From Tychonema litorale BBK16 (GTDB lineage Bacteria; Cyanobacteriota; Cyanobacteriia; Cyanobacteriales; Microcoleaceae), in NCBI RefSeq assembly GCF_021648855.1, contig NZ_JAKJHX010000009.1:1-31515 (forward strand): 31,515 nt of DNA, given 5' to 3'. Below are positions 18,048-26,258 of this stretch, piece after piece (within the stretch, counting starts at the first letter, position 1; every line of letters begins with the position of its first letter). The position numbers and the translations under genes are program-made. Under the pieces are notes generated by a model. That model did not search any database. It saw nothing but the letters and a program-made list of their open reading frames with translations, and had not been told where the DNA came from.

Positions 18048-18649
18048 ATAACTATCGATACATATAGATATCGAAACATATACAGATGGATATCTAATAG
18101 CTGTATACCTGTAGGAAATCTTGATCAAAAGATAAGAAATTTGTATCAAAGCTGTGAGATTCTAAATAGCCAAAATTGATATATTTTTATTCATTCAAAA
18201 AGAGATTGTTATCAACAACACCAAATTACTTCAAGGATGGTTCAACTACCAAAACTAAATTTTTTAGCGATGTAGCGCGCCATACTGTACTTAGATCGCC
18301 GGAGGCGCTATATCTAGTAGATATACGGTTGTGGGTATTTGAGAAGTTAGGCTAGAGTCCGATCATCAAGGATGACACTCCTAGCTCATATCTGAACAAG
18401 TATTTTATTTATTTGTTCTACCCATTGCCAGGTAAGGATTTCAGGGTGTTGCTATGGCAAGTTTTACCGAAAGTTTTAATTTTTGTGACTGTGCAAGCTT
18501 GTCTAAATTTCAAAATCAAGGTAATCTTGCTTAAGCATGATAAATATCAACAATCAGATTTTTTTTGTTTGTTGATTTAAATCAGCTTCATGCAGTCCCC
18601 TTGTGTGTTTCCAAGGACAGTTAGCGCTTTTCAGTAGGAGGTCGTTTTT
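18048..18649. other. 602-bp non-coding leader before the LysM/M23 gene
   Basis: No ORF of note. Three inverted repeats stand out: TAGATATC/GATATCTA (18065-18072 and 18089-18096); TATATCTAGTAGATATA, a perfect 8+1+8 palindrome (18309-18325); and TAGCGC/GCGCTA (18273-18278 and 18305-18310). Further on, an ATCAACAA/TTGTTGAT pair brackets a T-run near 18546-18576. I looked for known riboswitch cores that precede cell-wall hydrolase genes and did not recognise one. A long 5' leader with regulatory structure is possible but unproven. Confidence 0.5.
18636..18641 (+). promoter_or_regulatory. Strong Shine-Dalgarno deciding a TTG start
   Basis: AGGAGG lies 8 nt upstream of TTG at 18650-18652. The full consensus match at ideal spacing supports TTG as the true start, since the first in-frame ATG lies far inside the reading frame. 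Confidence 0.8.
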
Positions 18650-21100
18650 TTGAAACGAATATATCCCAAAAAAAATCAGCCTGTTAAGGCTAGTGAAATC
18701 GACAGAGACGGTTCTAAGGAACAGTCGAAACAGACAACGCTAAGCACTGGCAGAGTTCGCTCTCTCGCCACGATCGGGCTGGCAATATCAGTAGGTGCTT
18801 CGAGCATCCTGCTGACAAGAACCGACAGCGCTCGCGCTTCGGAACTCTCATCGACAGAACCCACTGCTGAAGTACAGCCAGCCTCAGCTAGCGAACTCGC
18901 TACCTCTTTGGGTGATGCTTCCTCAGCCACGCCGACCGCTGAACCTTCTAACCCGGTGGCGGTTAAGGTACAACCAGGACAAACTCTGTGGGAGTTATCT
19001 CAAGACTATGCACTTGCTCCTAATGCACTAGCAACTGCCAATGGTATTGAATCCGACACCTTACTCCAAGTAGGGCAAAAGCTCACAATTCCTCCGACGG
19101 AGGTCGTCGCGTCGTCACAACAGAACGGCGGCAACACCCCAATCGCAGCACCACCAGAGTATGCAGCGGTGGTGAATCCCGAACAAAAGTTAGATATAAC
19201 TGGTTCGGCTCCTTCTTCTAGTCCGGTGACGCAGTCAGGGCCGCAATCAACAGCAGCGAACCCCATCCCAACTCTGACACCGGAGCAAAATTTGCTCGTC
19301 GCGCCCAATACAAACGGGGCGATCGACAGTTTGAAAAAACAGGAAAACCGTACAGCAGAATTTGGTCAGACCCAGTTGGGTTCTGAGTTGACAACGAGTT
19401 TATCTACATCTGCTCTATCATTGCAGTCGCCAGCACCGACGCAGGCATCTTCTACCTCTGCAAAGCTTCCAGTAATTCCAAATGCTGGGTTTGGTCAAAC
19501 AGCCCCACCCATTGAACAGTCGCTGGTAACCCCAAGTTTACCCACGGATGTGGTAGTTCCCTCGGCAGGTACTACGCCCGTACTGACGGATGTGGCTTAT
19601 ACTGTGCGTCCGGGAGATACTTTAAGTGCGATCGCCTCATCTCAGGGCGTAAAAGCACAAGACCTGATCTCCATCAACAAGCTCGGCAACCCCAATTTGC
19701 TGAATGTCAATCAACGGCTGAAGATTCCCCAAGTTGGGGTAAATAATCCAGCGGTGCAAGCATCGGCCTCTATTCAGGCATCTAACTCTACATCCGTCTT
19801 CTCGGCAGTTGCGGTTCCGGGATCTTTGAACCCCAGCTCGTCTACCCCAGAAATACCTGGTTCTGGCGTTACAGTATCTGCGCCAACCGTACCAATTGTC
19901 TCTCCCCTGGCGAACTTGGAAGGTCTGAACAATATTTCAGCACCAATGGTTCCCCAAATTAACAACATTTCGCTAACTCAAGTTTCTCAAAGCATTAGCG
20001 ACCCTAGAAAGTTGGAGATTCCGGACGAACCAACATTCACAGGTGCTGTTGATACCAGTGCACTACCAATGCCAGCAGCCACTGCAACTGCAAGCTCTAA
20101 CTTGACGGCGGCATACCCGCAGCCTGCTAACTGGACACCAGTTGTCAGCACCCAGGGTTTAGCCACTGATGTCGCTAATGCTGTACCAGAGTCCTCGGCT
20201 GCTACTCAATCTGCCGAAGCACTCAGCCCTTATGCTGAACGGTTAAGAGCAGAAGTTGTTCGACTACGATCAGAATATCGGGCAGAACGAAATGCGATCG
20301 GTCCAAATTCAGTTGCCCTAACTCCAACGGCAGACCCAGAGACCCAAGTCGCTGCGGGCAACCCGTCTGAGGACAATGAACACCTTAATCCCTATCTCTA
20401 CACCCCAGAGTACGGTGGAACGGTGCAGAATGAAATCAGCAGACCACCGTCGAGAGGCTGGAGCGAGCAAGTTCAGAAGCAGCAGCAAGAGCGTTTGGAC
20501 GCAGCCCGCGCTGCCCAATCTCAACCGATCAACCTGACCCCGGCCTCTAATTTAGATCGGCCTGTGGTGGCTACTGCTCCTTTTGGTGCACAGGGTTACG
20601 ACCCTCTCAGCCATCCCTCTTTGGGACAGATGGTTTCTCCAGAATTGCCCCCGCTTTCCGGTGCTGATACCTATCTACCTAAAGGCTCAAAACAACAGTC
20701 GGTTAATAGCTTTGTTTGGCCAGCTAAGGGCGTTTTCACTTCTGGCTACGGCTGGCGCTGGGGACGGATGCACAGGGGTATTGATATTGCAGGTCCGATC
20801 GGCACACCGATTGTGGCAGCCTCTGATGGGGTAGTGACCTATGCACAGTGGAACGACGGTGGTTACGGCTATCTGGTGGAAATTACCCATCCAGACGGTA
20901 CTGAGACTGTCTATGCCCACAACAACCGGATTTTGGTGCAAAAGGGTCAGAGAGTCGCTCAAGGCGAACAGATTTCGGAAATGGGCAGCACTGGCTTTAG
21001 TACCGGGCCCCACTTGCACTTTGAAATTCATCCTCCCGGATCGGGAGCTGTCAATCCAATGGCTTTTCTGCCAAAGGATGATTCCAGCGCTTCTCGATAA
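18650..21100 (+). CDS. LysM-LysM-M23 peptidoglycan hydrolase (NlpD/EnvC-like)
   Basis: An 816-residue exported cell-wall protein. A basic N-terminus is followed by a hydrophobic stretch (~39-57) and an AxA-type site (SARASE, ~60-65), suggesting Sec export. LysM 1 (~104-148, VQPGQTLWELSQ) and LysM 2 (~314-360, VRPGDTLSAIASS) bind peptidoglycan. Long Ser/Thr/Pro/Ala-rich linkers (~150-310 and 365-680) probably span the wall. The C-terminal M23 domain (~685-806) has a full zinc set: His708 and Asp712 in HRGID, and His788 and His790 in GPHLHFE. It is therefore likely an active endopeptidase rather than a regulatory EnvC-type. It could act in daughter-cell separation or filament integrity. Start is TTG with a perfect AGGAGG. 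Confidence 0.93.
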   Translation: MKRIYPKKNQPVKASEIDRDGSKEQSKQTTLSTGRVRSLATIGLAISVGASSILLTRTDSARASELSSTEPTAEVQPASASELATSLGDASSATPTAEPSNPVAVKVQPGQTLWELSQDYALAPNALATANGIESDTLLQVGQKLTIPPTEVVASSQQNGGNTPIAAPPEYAAVVNPEQKLDITGSAPSSSPVTQSGPQSTAANPIPTLTPEQNLLVAPNTNGAIDSLKKQENRTAEFGQTQLGSELTTSLSTSALSLQSPAPTQASSTSAKLPVIPNAGFGQTAPPIEQSLVTPSLPTDVVVPSAGTTPVLTDVAYTVRPGDTLSAIASSQGVKAQDLISINKLGNPNLLNVNQRLKIPQVGVNNPAVQASASIQASNSTSVFSAVAVPGSLNPSSSTPEIPGSGVTVSAPTVPIVSPLANLEGLNNISAPMVPQINNISLTQVSQSISDPRKLEIPDEPTFTGAVDTSALPMPAATATASSNLTAAYPQPANWTPVVSTQGLATDVANAVPESSAATQSAEALSPYAERLRAEVVRLRSEYRAERNAIGPNSVALTPTADPETQVAAGNPSEDNEHLNPYLYTPEYGGTVQNEISRPPSRGWSEQVQKQQQERLDAARAAQSQPINLTPASNLDRPVVATAPFGAQGYDPLSHPSLGQMVSPELPPLSGADTYLPKGSKQQSVNSFVWPAKGVFTSGYGWRWGRMHRGIDIAGPIGTPIVAASDGVVTYAQWNDGGYGYLVEITHPDGTETVYAHNNRILVQKGQRVAQGEQISEMGSTGFSTGPHLHFEIHPPGSGAVNPMAFLPKDDSSASR

Positions 21101-21237
21101 GGAGTGGTTTTAAGTTATGGGTTTTGATATATTAGCAAAACTCATGACTTTTACTCCTAGTGATTACAAATTGTGTGGTTACACATCTATCCTAGTTTGT
21201 AATACTGTGCTACGATAATAAATCGTGAACAAGTTTT

Positions 21238-21311
21238 GGCTCAGTGGCGCAGTTGGTTAGCGCAGGGGACTCATAAGCCCAAGGTCGCAGGTTCAAATCC
21301 CGCCTGAGCCA
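21238..21311 (+). tRNA. tRNA with CAU anticodon (tRNA-Met, or tRNA-Ile2)
   Basis: A 74-nt cloverleaf: acceptor GGCTCAG/CTGAGCC with discriminator A; D stem GCGC/GCGC; anticodon loop CTCATAA (CAU); T loop TTCAAAT. CCA is not encoded. CAU could mean elongator Met or, after lysidine modification, Ile; I cannot decide from the sequence. The anticodon stem pairs only three G-C pairs, with a G-A pair outside and an A-G pair next to the loop, and the T stem has one A-C mismatch. Confidence 0.88.
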
Positions 21312-21320
21312 TAGTTTACG

Positions 21321-21354
21321 AAAAAGATGCTCTCAAAATTGAGAGCATCTTTTT
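21321..21354 (+). terminator. Strong hairpin terminator after the tRNA
   Basis: A perfect 15-bp stem AAAAAGATGCTCTCA/TGAGAGCATCTTTTT with a 4-nt loop, ending in a T-run, starts 10 bases after the tRNA. It would work in both directions and shields the peroxiredoxin gene from tRNA transcription. Confidence 0.9.
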
Positions 21355-21430
21355 ATTGATATCTGAAATAACTGTAGTCGTTATGAGTATGATATATTTG
21401 TAACAGTTCGTAAAACAGGAAATAACATCT

Positions 21431-22030
21431 ATGAGTAGTGAATGTCTTCGCGTTGGTCAACCTGCACCCGACTTCGCAGCAACAGCCGTAGTCGATCAGG
21501 AATTCAAGACAGTTAAACTGTCTGACTACAAAGGCAAAAAATATGTAGTCCTGTTCTTCTATCCCTTGGACTTCACTTTTGTGTGTCCGACTGAGATTAC
21601 AGCATTTAGCGATCGCTTTGAAGACTTCAATAAAATCGATACCGAAATCCTCGGCGTATCTGTTGATAGCGAATTCTCTCACCTAGCATGGATACAATCA
21701 GACCGCAAATCCGGCGGCGTTGGCGACCTGAACTATCCTTTAGTTGCCGATATCAAAAAAACCATTAGTGCCGACTACAACGTCCTCGATCCAGAAGCAG
21801 GCATTGCCCTGAGAGGTCTGTTTATCATCGACAAAGAAGGCATCATCCAACACTCCACTATCAACAACCTTGCCTTCGGCCGCAACGTGGACGAAACTCT
21901 CCGCACTCTGCAAGCCATTCAACACGTTCAGTCTCACCCCGATGAAGTTTGTCCCGCGGGCTGGCAGCCCGGTGACAAGACTATGACTCCCGATCCAGTC
22001 AAGTCTAAAGTATTCTTTGCCGCTGTCTAA
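21431..22030 (+). CDS. Typical 2-Cys peroxiredoxin
   Basis: A 199-residue thiol peroxidase that reduces H2O2 and organic peroxides. The peroxidatic Cys52 is in FTFVCPTEI, and the resolving Cys174 in DEVCPAGW makes it a typical dimeric 2-Cys enzyme, re-reduced by thioredoxin. GGVG (~95-98) and a C-terminal FF (~195-196, KVFFAAV) stand where eukaryotic-type enzymes have GGLG and YF, the motifs tied to over-oxidation sensitivity. It closely resembles the chloroplast/cyanobacterial 2-Cys group. An AGGAAA lies a suitable distance upstream of the ATG. The gene is insulated by the tRNA terminator. Confidence 0.95.
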   Translation: MSSECLRVGQPAPDFAATAVVDQEFKTVKLSDYKGKKYVVLFFYPLDFTFVCPTEITAFSDRFEDFNKIDTEILGVSVDSEFSHLAWIQSDRKSGGVGDLNYPLVADIKKTISADYNVLDPEAGIALRGLFIIDKEGIIQHSTINNLAFGRNVDETLRTLQAIQHVQSHPDEVCPAGWQPGDKTMTPDPVKSKVFFAAV

Positions 22031-22035
22031 CTTGA

Positions 22036-22072
22036 AGTTGTAGGGGCGGTGCCAAGAGTGCCCGCCCTCAAA
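22036..22072. repeat. GTAGGGGCGG-type hairpin repeat after the peroxiredoxin
   Basis: GTAGGGGCGGTGCCAAGAGT and following bases form a short hairpin (GGGCGG 22044-22049 with CCGCCC 22062-22067). It begins 8 bases past the peroxiredoxin stop. No U-run follows, so it is more likely a member of a repeat family than a terminator. Confidence 0.5.
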
Positions 22073-22080
22073 ACTTTCGG

Positions 22081-22137
22081 TGCAATTCCCAATTCCCAAT
22101 TCCCAATTCCTAATTCCCAATTCTCAATTCCCAATTA
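22081..22137. repeat. Heptamer short tandem repeat (CCCAATT)n
   Basis: About eight mostly perfect copies of the 7-bp word AATTCCC, with single-base variants, fill the spacer between the two redoxin genes. A related tract with alternating AATTCGC/AATTCCC units is at 26937-26985. Heptameric tandem repeats like this are well known between cyanobacterial genes. Confidence 0.9.
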
Positions 22138-22151
22138 CCTAATTAGGAAAT

Positions 22152-22691
22152 ATGCTGACTTCGACTGATTTTGGTGGCTTGTTAAATCAGCGGTTTTTCC
22201 AAAATTTATTGCCTGTTCCTGCTAGTAATTCTCTGAATTTGGGACAGACGACGCCAGATTTTGAATTGCCGGATCTTAATAATGGCAAATTAGTGAGACT
22301 GTCGAATTATCGAGGCGATAGGCCCGTGGTTCTGGCTTTCACTCGAATTTTTACTGAAAAGCAATATTGCCCCTTTTGTTTTCCTCATATTAAAGCCTTG
22401 AATCAAAACTGGGAAAAATTTGCCGATCGCAATATAGAATTATTGATGGTTACAAGTACCGACGATCGCCAAAGCCAGATTGTAGTTAGAGATTTAGGAT
22501 TGAAAATGCCACTGTTGAGCGATCCTAGCTGTCAGGTTTTTCGGGCTTATCAAGTCGGTCAAGCTTTAGGAGCTCCTTTGCCTGCTCAGTTTGTGTTGGA
22601 TGAAAACGGGAAACTCCTGTTTAAACATTTGTTCTCGTTCATAGACCACAATGCTAGTGTAGAAAGTTTGCTGAAATCTTGCCCTCAGTAG
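22152..22691 (+). CDS. Peroxiredoxin-like (AhpC/TSA) redoxin
   Basis: A 179-residue thioredoxin-fold protein. TPDFELPDLNNGKLVRLSNYRG (~35-56, described in parts) is the usual AhpC/TSA start, and a single redox motif YCPFC (Cys76 and Cys79 approximately) replaces the peroxiredoxin T-x-x-C context. It resembles cyanobacterial redoxins of the bacterioferritin-comigratory or SCO/TlpA-like type; the substrate is unknown. A TAGGA box 6-7 nt upstream of the ATG supports the start. It follows the 2-Cys peroxiredoxin across 121 bp of repeats and may be co-transcribed. Its stop codon TAG lies inside the GTAGGGACACGG repeat word. Confidence 0.8.
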   Translation: MLTSTDFGGLLNQRFFQNLLPVPASNSLNLGQTTPDFELPDLNNGKLVRLSNYRGDRPVVLAFTRIFTEKQYCPFCFPHIKALNQNWEKFADRNIELLMVTSTDDRQSQIVVRDLGLKMPLLSDPSCQVFRAYQVGQALGAPLPAQFVLDENGKLLFKHLFSFIDHNASVESLLKSCPQ

Positions 22692-22760
22692 GGACACGGT
22701 AAATAACAAATAACAAATAACCCTTCGACTTCGCTCAGGACACACAAATAACAGATAACT
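22688..22760. repeat. Composite repeat tract (GTAGGGACACGG, AATAACAAATAAC, CCCTTCGACTTCGCTCAGGA)
   Basis: Three repeat families abut between the redoxin stop and the convergent hybrid kinase: GTAGGGACACGG (22688-22699), AAATAACAAATAACAAATAA (~22700-22720), and CCCTTCGACTTCGCTCAGGA (22721-22740), followed by another AATAACAGATAAC word. The last family is a common bacterial palindromic repeat and matches the core inserted in nnr. Confidence 0.8.
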
Positions 22761-25128
22761 AATATCCTTTAAAAATGGCAGTTGAGACCCGATCGCGCCC
22801 TGTTTGTTTCGAGTGATAAAGTGCCTGATCGGCGATCGCAATTAGCGTCCCTGGTAGCGACATCGGCATGGGAATACAGCAAGCTACACCCAAACTCAGA
22901 GTGACATATTCGCAAACAACAGACTTAGCATGAACTATCTGCAAACCCAGCACTTCGGCGCGAATAAATTCAGCAACAACCGTCGCACCTTCAATATCCG
23001 TATTCGGCAAAACTACCGCAAATTCCTCGCCCCCGTAACGCGCCACTAAATCAGCCGGTCGCTTGACTGCACTCCGCAAAACACTTGCCACTTTACGCAA
23101 ACATTCATCCCCCGCTTGGTGGCCATAAGTATCGTTGTAAAGTTTGAAATAATCGATATCGCACATAATCAAAGACAGTGGCGCTTCTTCCCTCGCCAAA
23201 CGTCGCCATTCAGTATCGAGATATTCATTAAAACATCGACGATTTTTCACCTCAGTTAAACTGTCATAAGTTGCTAAATACTGTAAGGCTTGATTCACAG
23301 TTTCTAACTGCTGTTTTTGCTGCTGTAACTGACGGTTTAGGACTACCAACTGCTGTTCTGCTGCGTGCGATCGCAACAAATTTCTCACCCTCGCCAGCAA
23401 CTCTCTTTCGTCAAAAGGCTTAGAAATATAATCATCAGCACCAGCATCCAAACTTTCAATCCGAGATTCCATCCCCGTGCGCGCTGTCAAAAAGATTACC
23501 GGAGTTGAGCTCAATTCTGGTGTATTCCGAATTTCTTTAAGCAAATCTAGCCCATTTTGCCTGGGCATTATTTGGTCGCTCAAAATCAAATTTGGTAGCA
23601 ATTTTTTTGCTTGTTCTAAACCTTCAATTCCGTCGCGGGCTACAGCAACTCGGTAATGAGGTGTCAGTAAAGTTTCCAGATATACCAGCAGAAAATAGTT
23701 ATCTTCTACTACCAGTAACAGTGGTAAATCTCGGCTGTCATCAACCAATTCATCTTCCACCCAGTTCGGAGAATTTTTGCTCCCAGCGCTGTCGTCAACT
23801 ACCAGCACTTGCTTTTGGGCCAAGGCTTGGCGAATTGATTCGGCTCTATTTTCCATTTGACCGATCGCACTGTTGCGATCGTCTGGTACATCTTGGTGGT
23901 TGGCGATGGGTAGCTGCACCCCAAAAGTCGTCCCTTGAGCGATGCCGAGACTCGAAGCCCAGACAGTTCCTCCGTGCATTTCCACCAACTGACGTACAAT
24001 GAAAAGTCCCAAACCGAGGCGGTTTTGTTCCTTGGTATTCCAGCTATCTGTGGAGCGGAAATAGTCAAAGATGTAGGGCATAAATTTGGGTTCAATCCCA
24101 CAACCGCCGTCGCTGACTACAATCAACGCGCTCGACGAGGCAGACTCGATCGTGATTTCGATTAGCGCCGACGTCGATGTTGGAGTAAATTTGATGGCGT
24201 TGGAAAGTAGGTTCCAGACTACTTGTTGCAATCGTTCTGCATCTCCCAAAATGTGACTGATAGCGGGGTCAAAATTTGTTATTATATCAATATTTTTGGC
24301 ATCTGCGGCCGGACGGAGAATGTCGATCGCAGATTCTATCACTGATGGGAGATGAACTTGACCGATGTTGAGCTTCATTTTGCCACGTAGCAGCCGCGAA
24401 AGATCGAGAAGATTGTCTATTTGCTGGTTTTGTAATTTGGCATTGCGCTCAATGATTTCCAAAGCGAGACTGGTAGTGGCTTCGTTTAATTTCCGCGATC
24501 GCGCTAGCTGTACCCATCCCAAAATCGCGCTCAGAGGCGATCGCAATTCGTGGGAGGCGATTGCCAGAAATTCGTCTTTGGCGCGGTTGGCTTCGGCTTG
24601 GACTACTGCAATGGCTTTTCGCTCAGTGATGTCGAATCCGAGCGCTAAATATTGATACGGTTTTCCTTTACAATCTAGGAACGGAACTATCACCGCGTGT
24701 ACCCAATAATCAGCACCATCTTTGGCTAAAGTTTTAATTTCTCCTTGCCAAATTTCACCTTTTTTCAAAGTTGACTGCAAATTTCTAATTAATTCCGAAG
24801 ATTGATATTCCCAGTGGAGGATGCCAAAGTGACTCCCTAATATTTCGATTCGCGAATATTTAGAAATTTCGCAAACTCGATCGCTGACATAATTGATAAT
24901 TCCTTTGCCATTTGTCCTCACTGCCAGTGCGGATCGGTCGATCGCTCCTTTGAAATCCAAACATTCTTGAAGTGATGAGTCTATTTCTTTGGTGATATTA
25001 ATATTTCCAGAGCGATCAGCTCGATCGGGTTTTTTAGAATCTTTTTGATCCTGAATCTGCTTGTCTATATTCATTGCTTGTTTTTTGCCCTGATAGCTAG
25101 CACATAACTTACTCGCACCTACACGCAT
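22759..25128 (-). CDS. PAS-histidine kinase-receiver-GGDEF hybrid (diguanylate cyclase)
   Basis: A 789-residue cytoplasmic signalling hybrid. PAS (~58-165); HisKA with His193 (SHELRSP); HATPase with NLLSNAIKF (~303) and GLGLFIV (~374); receiver (~475-590) with Asp518 (LSDQIMP) and Lys in ISKPF; coiled coil (~595-620); GGDEF (~625-785) with active GGEEF at 699-703. RPAD sits five residues before it, the usual inhibitory I-site. It likely makes c-di-GMP under control of internal or external phosphorylation. A short LVVDDS stretch (~438-445) before the true receiver looks like the start of another receiver, possibly vestigial. There are two candidate starts (25128 and 25074, MNIDKQ); neither has a good Shine-Dalgarno. 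Confidence 0.92.
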   Translation of the reverse strand: MRVGASKLCASYQGKKQAMNIDKQIQDQKDSKKPDRADRSGNINITKEIDSSLQECLDFKGAIDRSALAVRTNGKGIINYVSDRVCEISKYSRIEILGSHFGILHWEYQSSELIRNLQSTLKKGEIWQGEIKTLAKDGADYWVHAVIVPFLDCKGKPYQYLALGFDITERKAIAVVQAEANRAKDEFLAIASHELRSPLSAILGWVQLARSRKLNEATTSLALEIIERNAKLQNQQIDNLLDLSRLLRGKMKLNIGQVHLPSVIESAIDILRPAADAKNIDIITNFDPAISHILGDAERLQQVVWNLLSNAIKFTPTSTSALIEITIESASSSALIVVSDGGCGIEPKFMPYIFDYFRSTDSWNTKEQNRLGLGLFIVRQLVEMHGGTVWASSLGIAQGTTFGVQLPIANHQDVPDDRNSAIGQMENRAESIRQALAQKQVLVVDDSAGSKNSPNWVEDELVDDSRDLPLLLVVEDNYFLLVYLETLLTPHYRVAVARDGIEGLEQAKKLLPNLILSDQIMPRQNGLDLLKEIRNTPELSSTPVIFLTARTGMESRIESLDAGADDYISKPFDERELLARVRNLLRSHAAEQQLVVLNRQLQQQKQQLETVNQALQYLATYDSLTEVKNRRCFNEYLDTEWRRLAREEAPLSLIMCDIDYFKLYNDTYGHQAGDECLRKVASVLRSAVKRPADLVARYGGEEFAVVLPNTDIEGATVVAEFIRAEVLGLQIVHAKSVVCEYVTLSLGVACCIPMPMSLPGTLIAIADQALYHSKQTGRDRVSTAIFKGY

Positions 25129-25536
25129 TATCCCTGTTTTTCTCCCGTGTTGGCGAGTGCAATACTTTGTATATCTTCATTTTAATCGGAACTCTGTAGC
25201 CGTCGCTACTCTGGAGTCTGATTCATTATAAAACTACCCCATTCATCACAGCATACTCTGATTTTTCGGTGTGGGAGGCAACAGCCACCAATGATTTTTG
25301 GTTGTTTTTACCTCAGTCCCGATCTGAAAACGGAGATATTTATGTTCAGAAATAATTTACATAGCTGGGGAGTAAGTCCGCATCTTGCGATCGGCAATAA
25401 TTTCTGTCAAATTATTTTCTTCTACACCTTGACAGTGCTGTATATTTTTTGTATTATAAACTGTAATATGTCGTAGTTCGAGGGTATCATAACACTAAGT
25501 TAACGCACTCAACTAAGAGCTTAAGGAGAATTATCT
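25129..25536. other. 408-bp region between divergent genes
   Basis: No supported gene. A 61-codon open frame (25291-25476) overlaps the promoter described below and has no visible Shine-Dalgarno. A -35/-10 pair for the methyltransferase operon is at 25429-25457. The divergent hybrid-kinase promoter should be near 25140-25250, but I do not recognise one. Confidence 0.6.
25429..25457 (+). promoter_or_regulatory. Consensus sigma-70 promoter for the methyltransferase-kptA unit
   Basis: TTGACA (25429-25434) and TATTAT (25452-25457) are separated by exactly 17 bp, giving a predicted start near 25464 and a leader of ~73 nt before the GTG at 25537. This is the best sigma-70-like promoter I see in the window. 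Confidence 0.7.
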
Positions 25537-26241
25537 GTGAAGTTAGACGCAAAGTTAGACGGGAATCTAGAGCAAGTACGTGCTCATTTTGAACAAAGAG
25601 CATTTGATTATGATGGTTTAATTCCCCGTCTCATTCCGCACTATCACGAACAACATGATTTAATATTGCAGTTAATCCCTTTTGAAAGTAATGCTAATAT
25701 CAAAGTTCTAGATTTAGGCGCGGGTACAGGTATATTGTCTGCCCTAATTTTGCAAGCATTTCCTCAAGCAAATGTCTTAGCCTTTGATCTGGCAGAGAAT
25801 ATGCTGAAAGTTTGTCAAACTAATTTGTCTCCTTTCCAACAACGGCTGACTTTGCAGCAAGGCAATTTTGCCAAAGACGATTTCGGTAGCGGTTACGATT
25901 TAGTGGTTTCAGGATTGGCAATCCACCACCTAGACGGCGCAGGAAAACAAAAGCTTTTTGAGAAAATTTTCCAGTCAATGAATTCAGGAGGAATCTTGTT
26001 AATTCGAGATATTGTGACCGGTGCTACTCCCAACTTGACTGAACAATACGAACAATTGTGGCGGGACTTCATGAACACCAATGGAGAAGACGATGCAGTT
26101 TGGTTTCAAAAGTACCAAGAAGAAGACATTCCTTCTTCTGTTGAAGAGCAGACAAAATGGTTGTCAGAAGCTGGTTTTGCAGAGGTTGGATGTCACTGGC
26201 GCTATCTAAACTTTGCGATTTTTGGGGGAGTAAAAAGCTAA
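25537..26241 (+). CDS. Class I SAM-dependent methyltransferase
   Basis: A 234-residue Rossmann-fold methyltransferase. Motif I VLDLGAGTG (~57-65) binds S-adenosylmethionine, the acidic motif II is LAFDLAENM, and motif IV is LVVSGLAIHHL. The fold and C-terminal WRYLNFAIFGG resemble the ubiquinone/UbiE-like and small-molecule methyltransferase group; the substrate is unknown. The start is GTG at 25537 with AAGGAG (25523-25528) 8 nt upstream. It is 17 bp upstream of kptA, so the two are probably one operon, driven by the consensus promoter at 25429-25457. Confidence 0.9.
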   Translation: MKLDAKLDGNLEQVRAHFEQRAFDYDGLIPRLIPHYHEQHDLILQLIPFESNANIKVLDLGAGTGILSALILQAFPQANVLAFDLAENMLKVCQTNLSPFQQRLTLQQGNFAKDDFGSGYDLVVSGLAIHHLDGAGKQKLFEKIFQSMNSGGILLIRDIVTGATPNLTEQYEQLWRDFMNTNGEDDAVWFQKYQEEDIPSSVEEQTKWLSEAGFAEVGCHWRYLNFAIFGGVKS

Positions 26242-26258
26242 CTAATTAGAGCGATAAC

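Noticed and set aside
18340..18640. Possible c-di-AMP (ydaO) riboswitch before the wall hydrolase
   Set aside because: Such riboswitches often precede LysM/M23 genes, but I could not find the conserved core. A covariance search would decide.
21740..22120. 126-codon minus-strand frame over the peroxiredoxin and tandem repeat
   Set aside because: It is antisense to a certain gene, and its N-terminus is translated heptamer repeat.
22081..22137. CRISPR-like regular repeat
   Set aside because: The units are 7 bp and contiguous with no spacers; this is a short tandem repeat. The same holds for 26937-26985.
25291..25476. 61-codon open frame in the 25129-25536 gap
   Set aside because: It overlaps a consensus promoter for the next gene, lacks a Shine-Dalgarno and resembles no family; the hydrophobic, aromatic-rich translation is what AT-rich DNA gives by chance.
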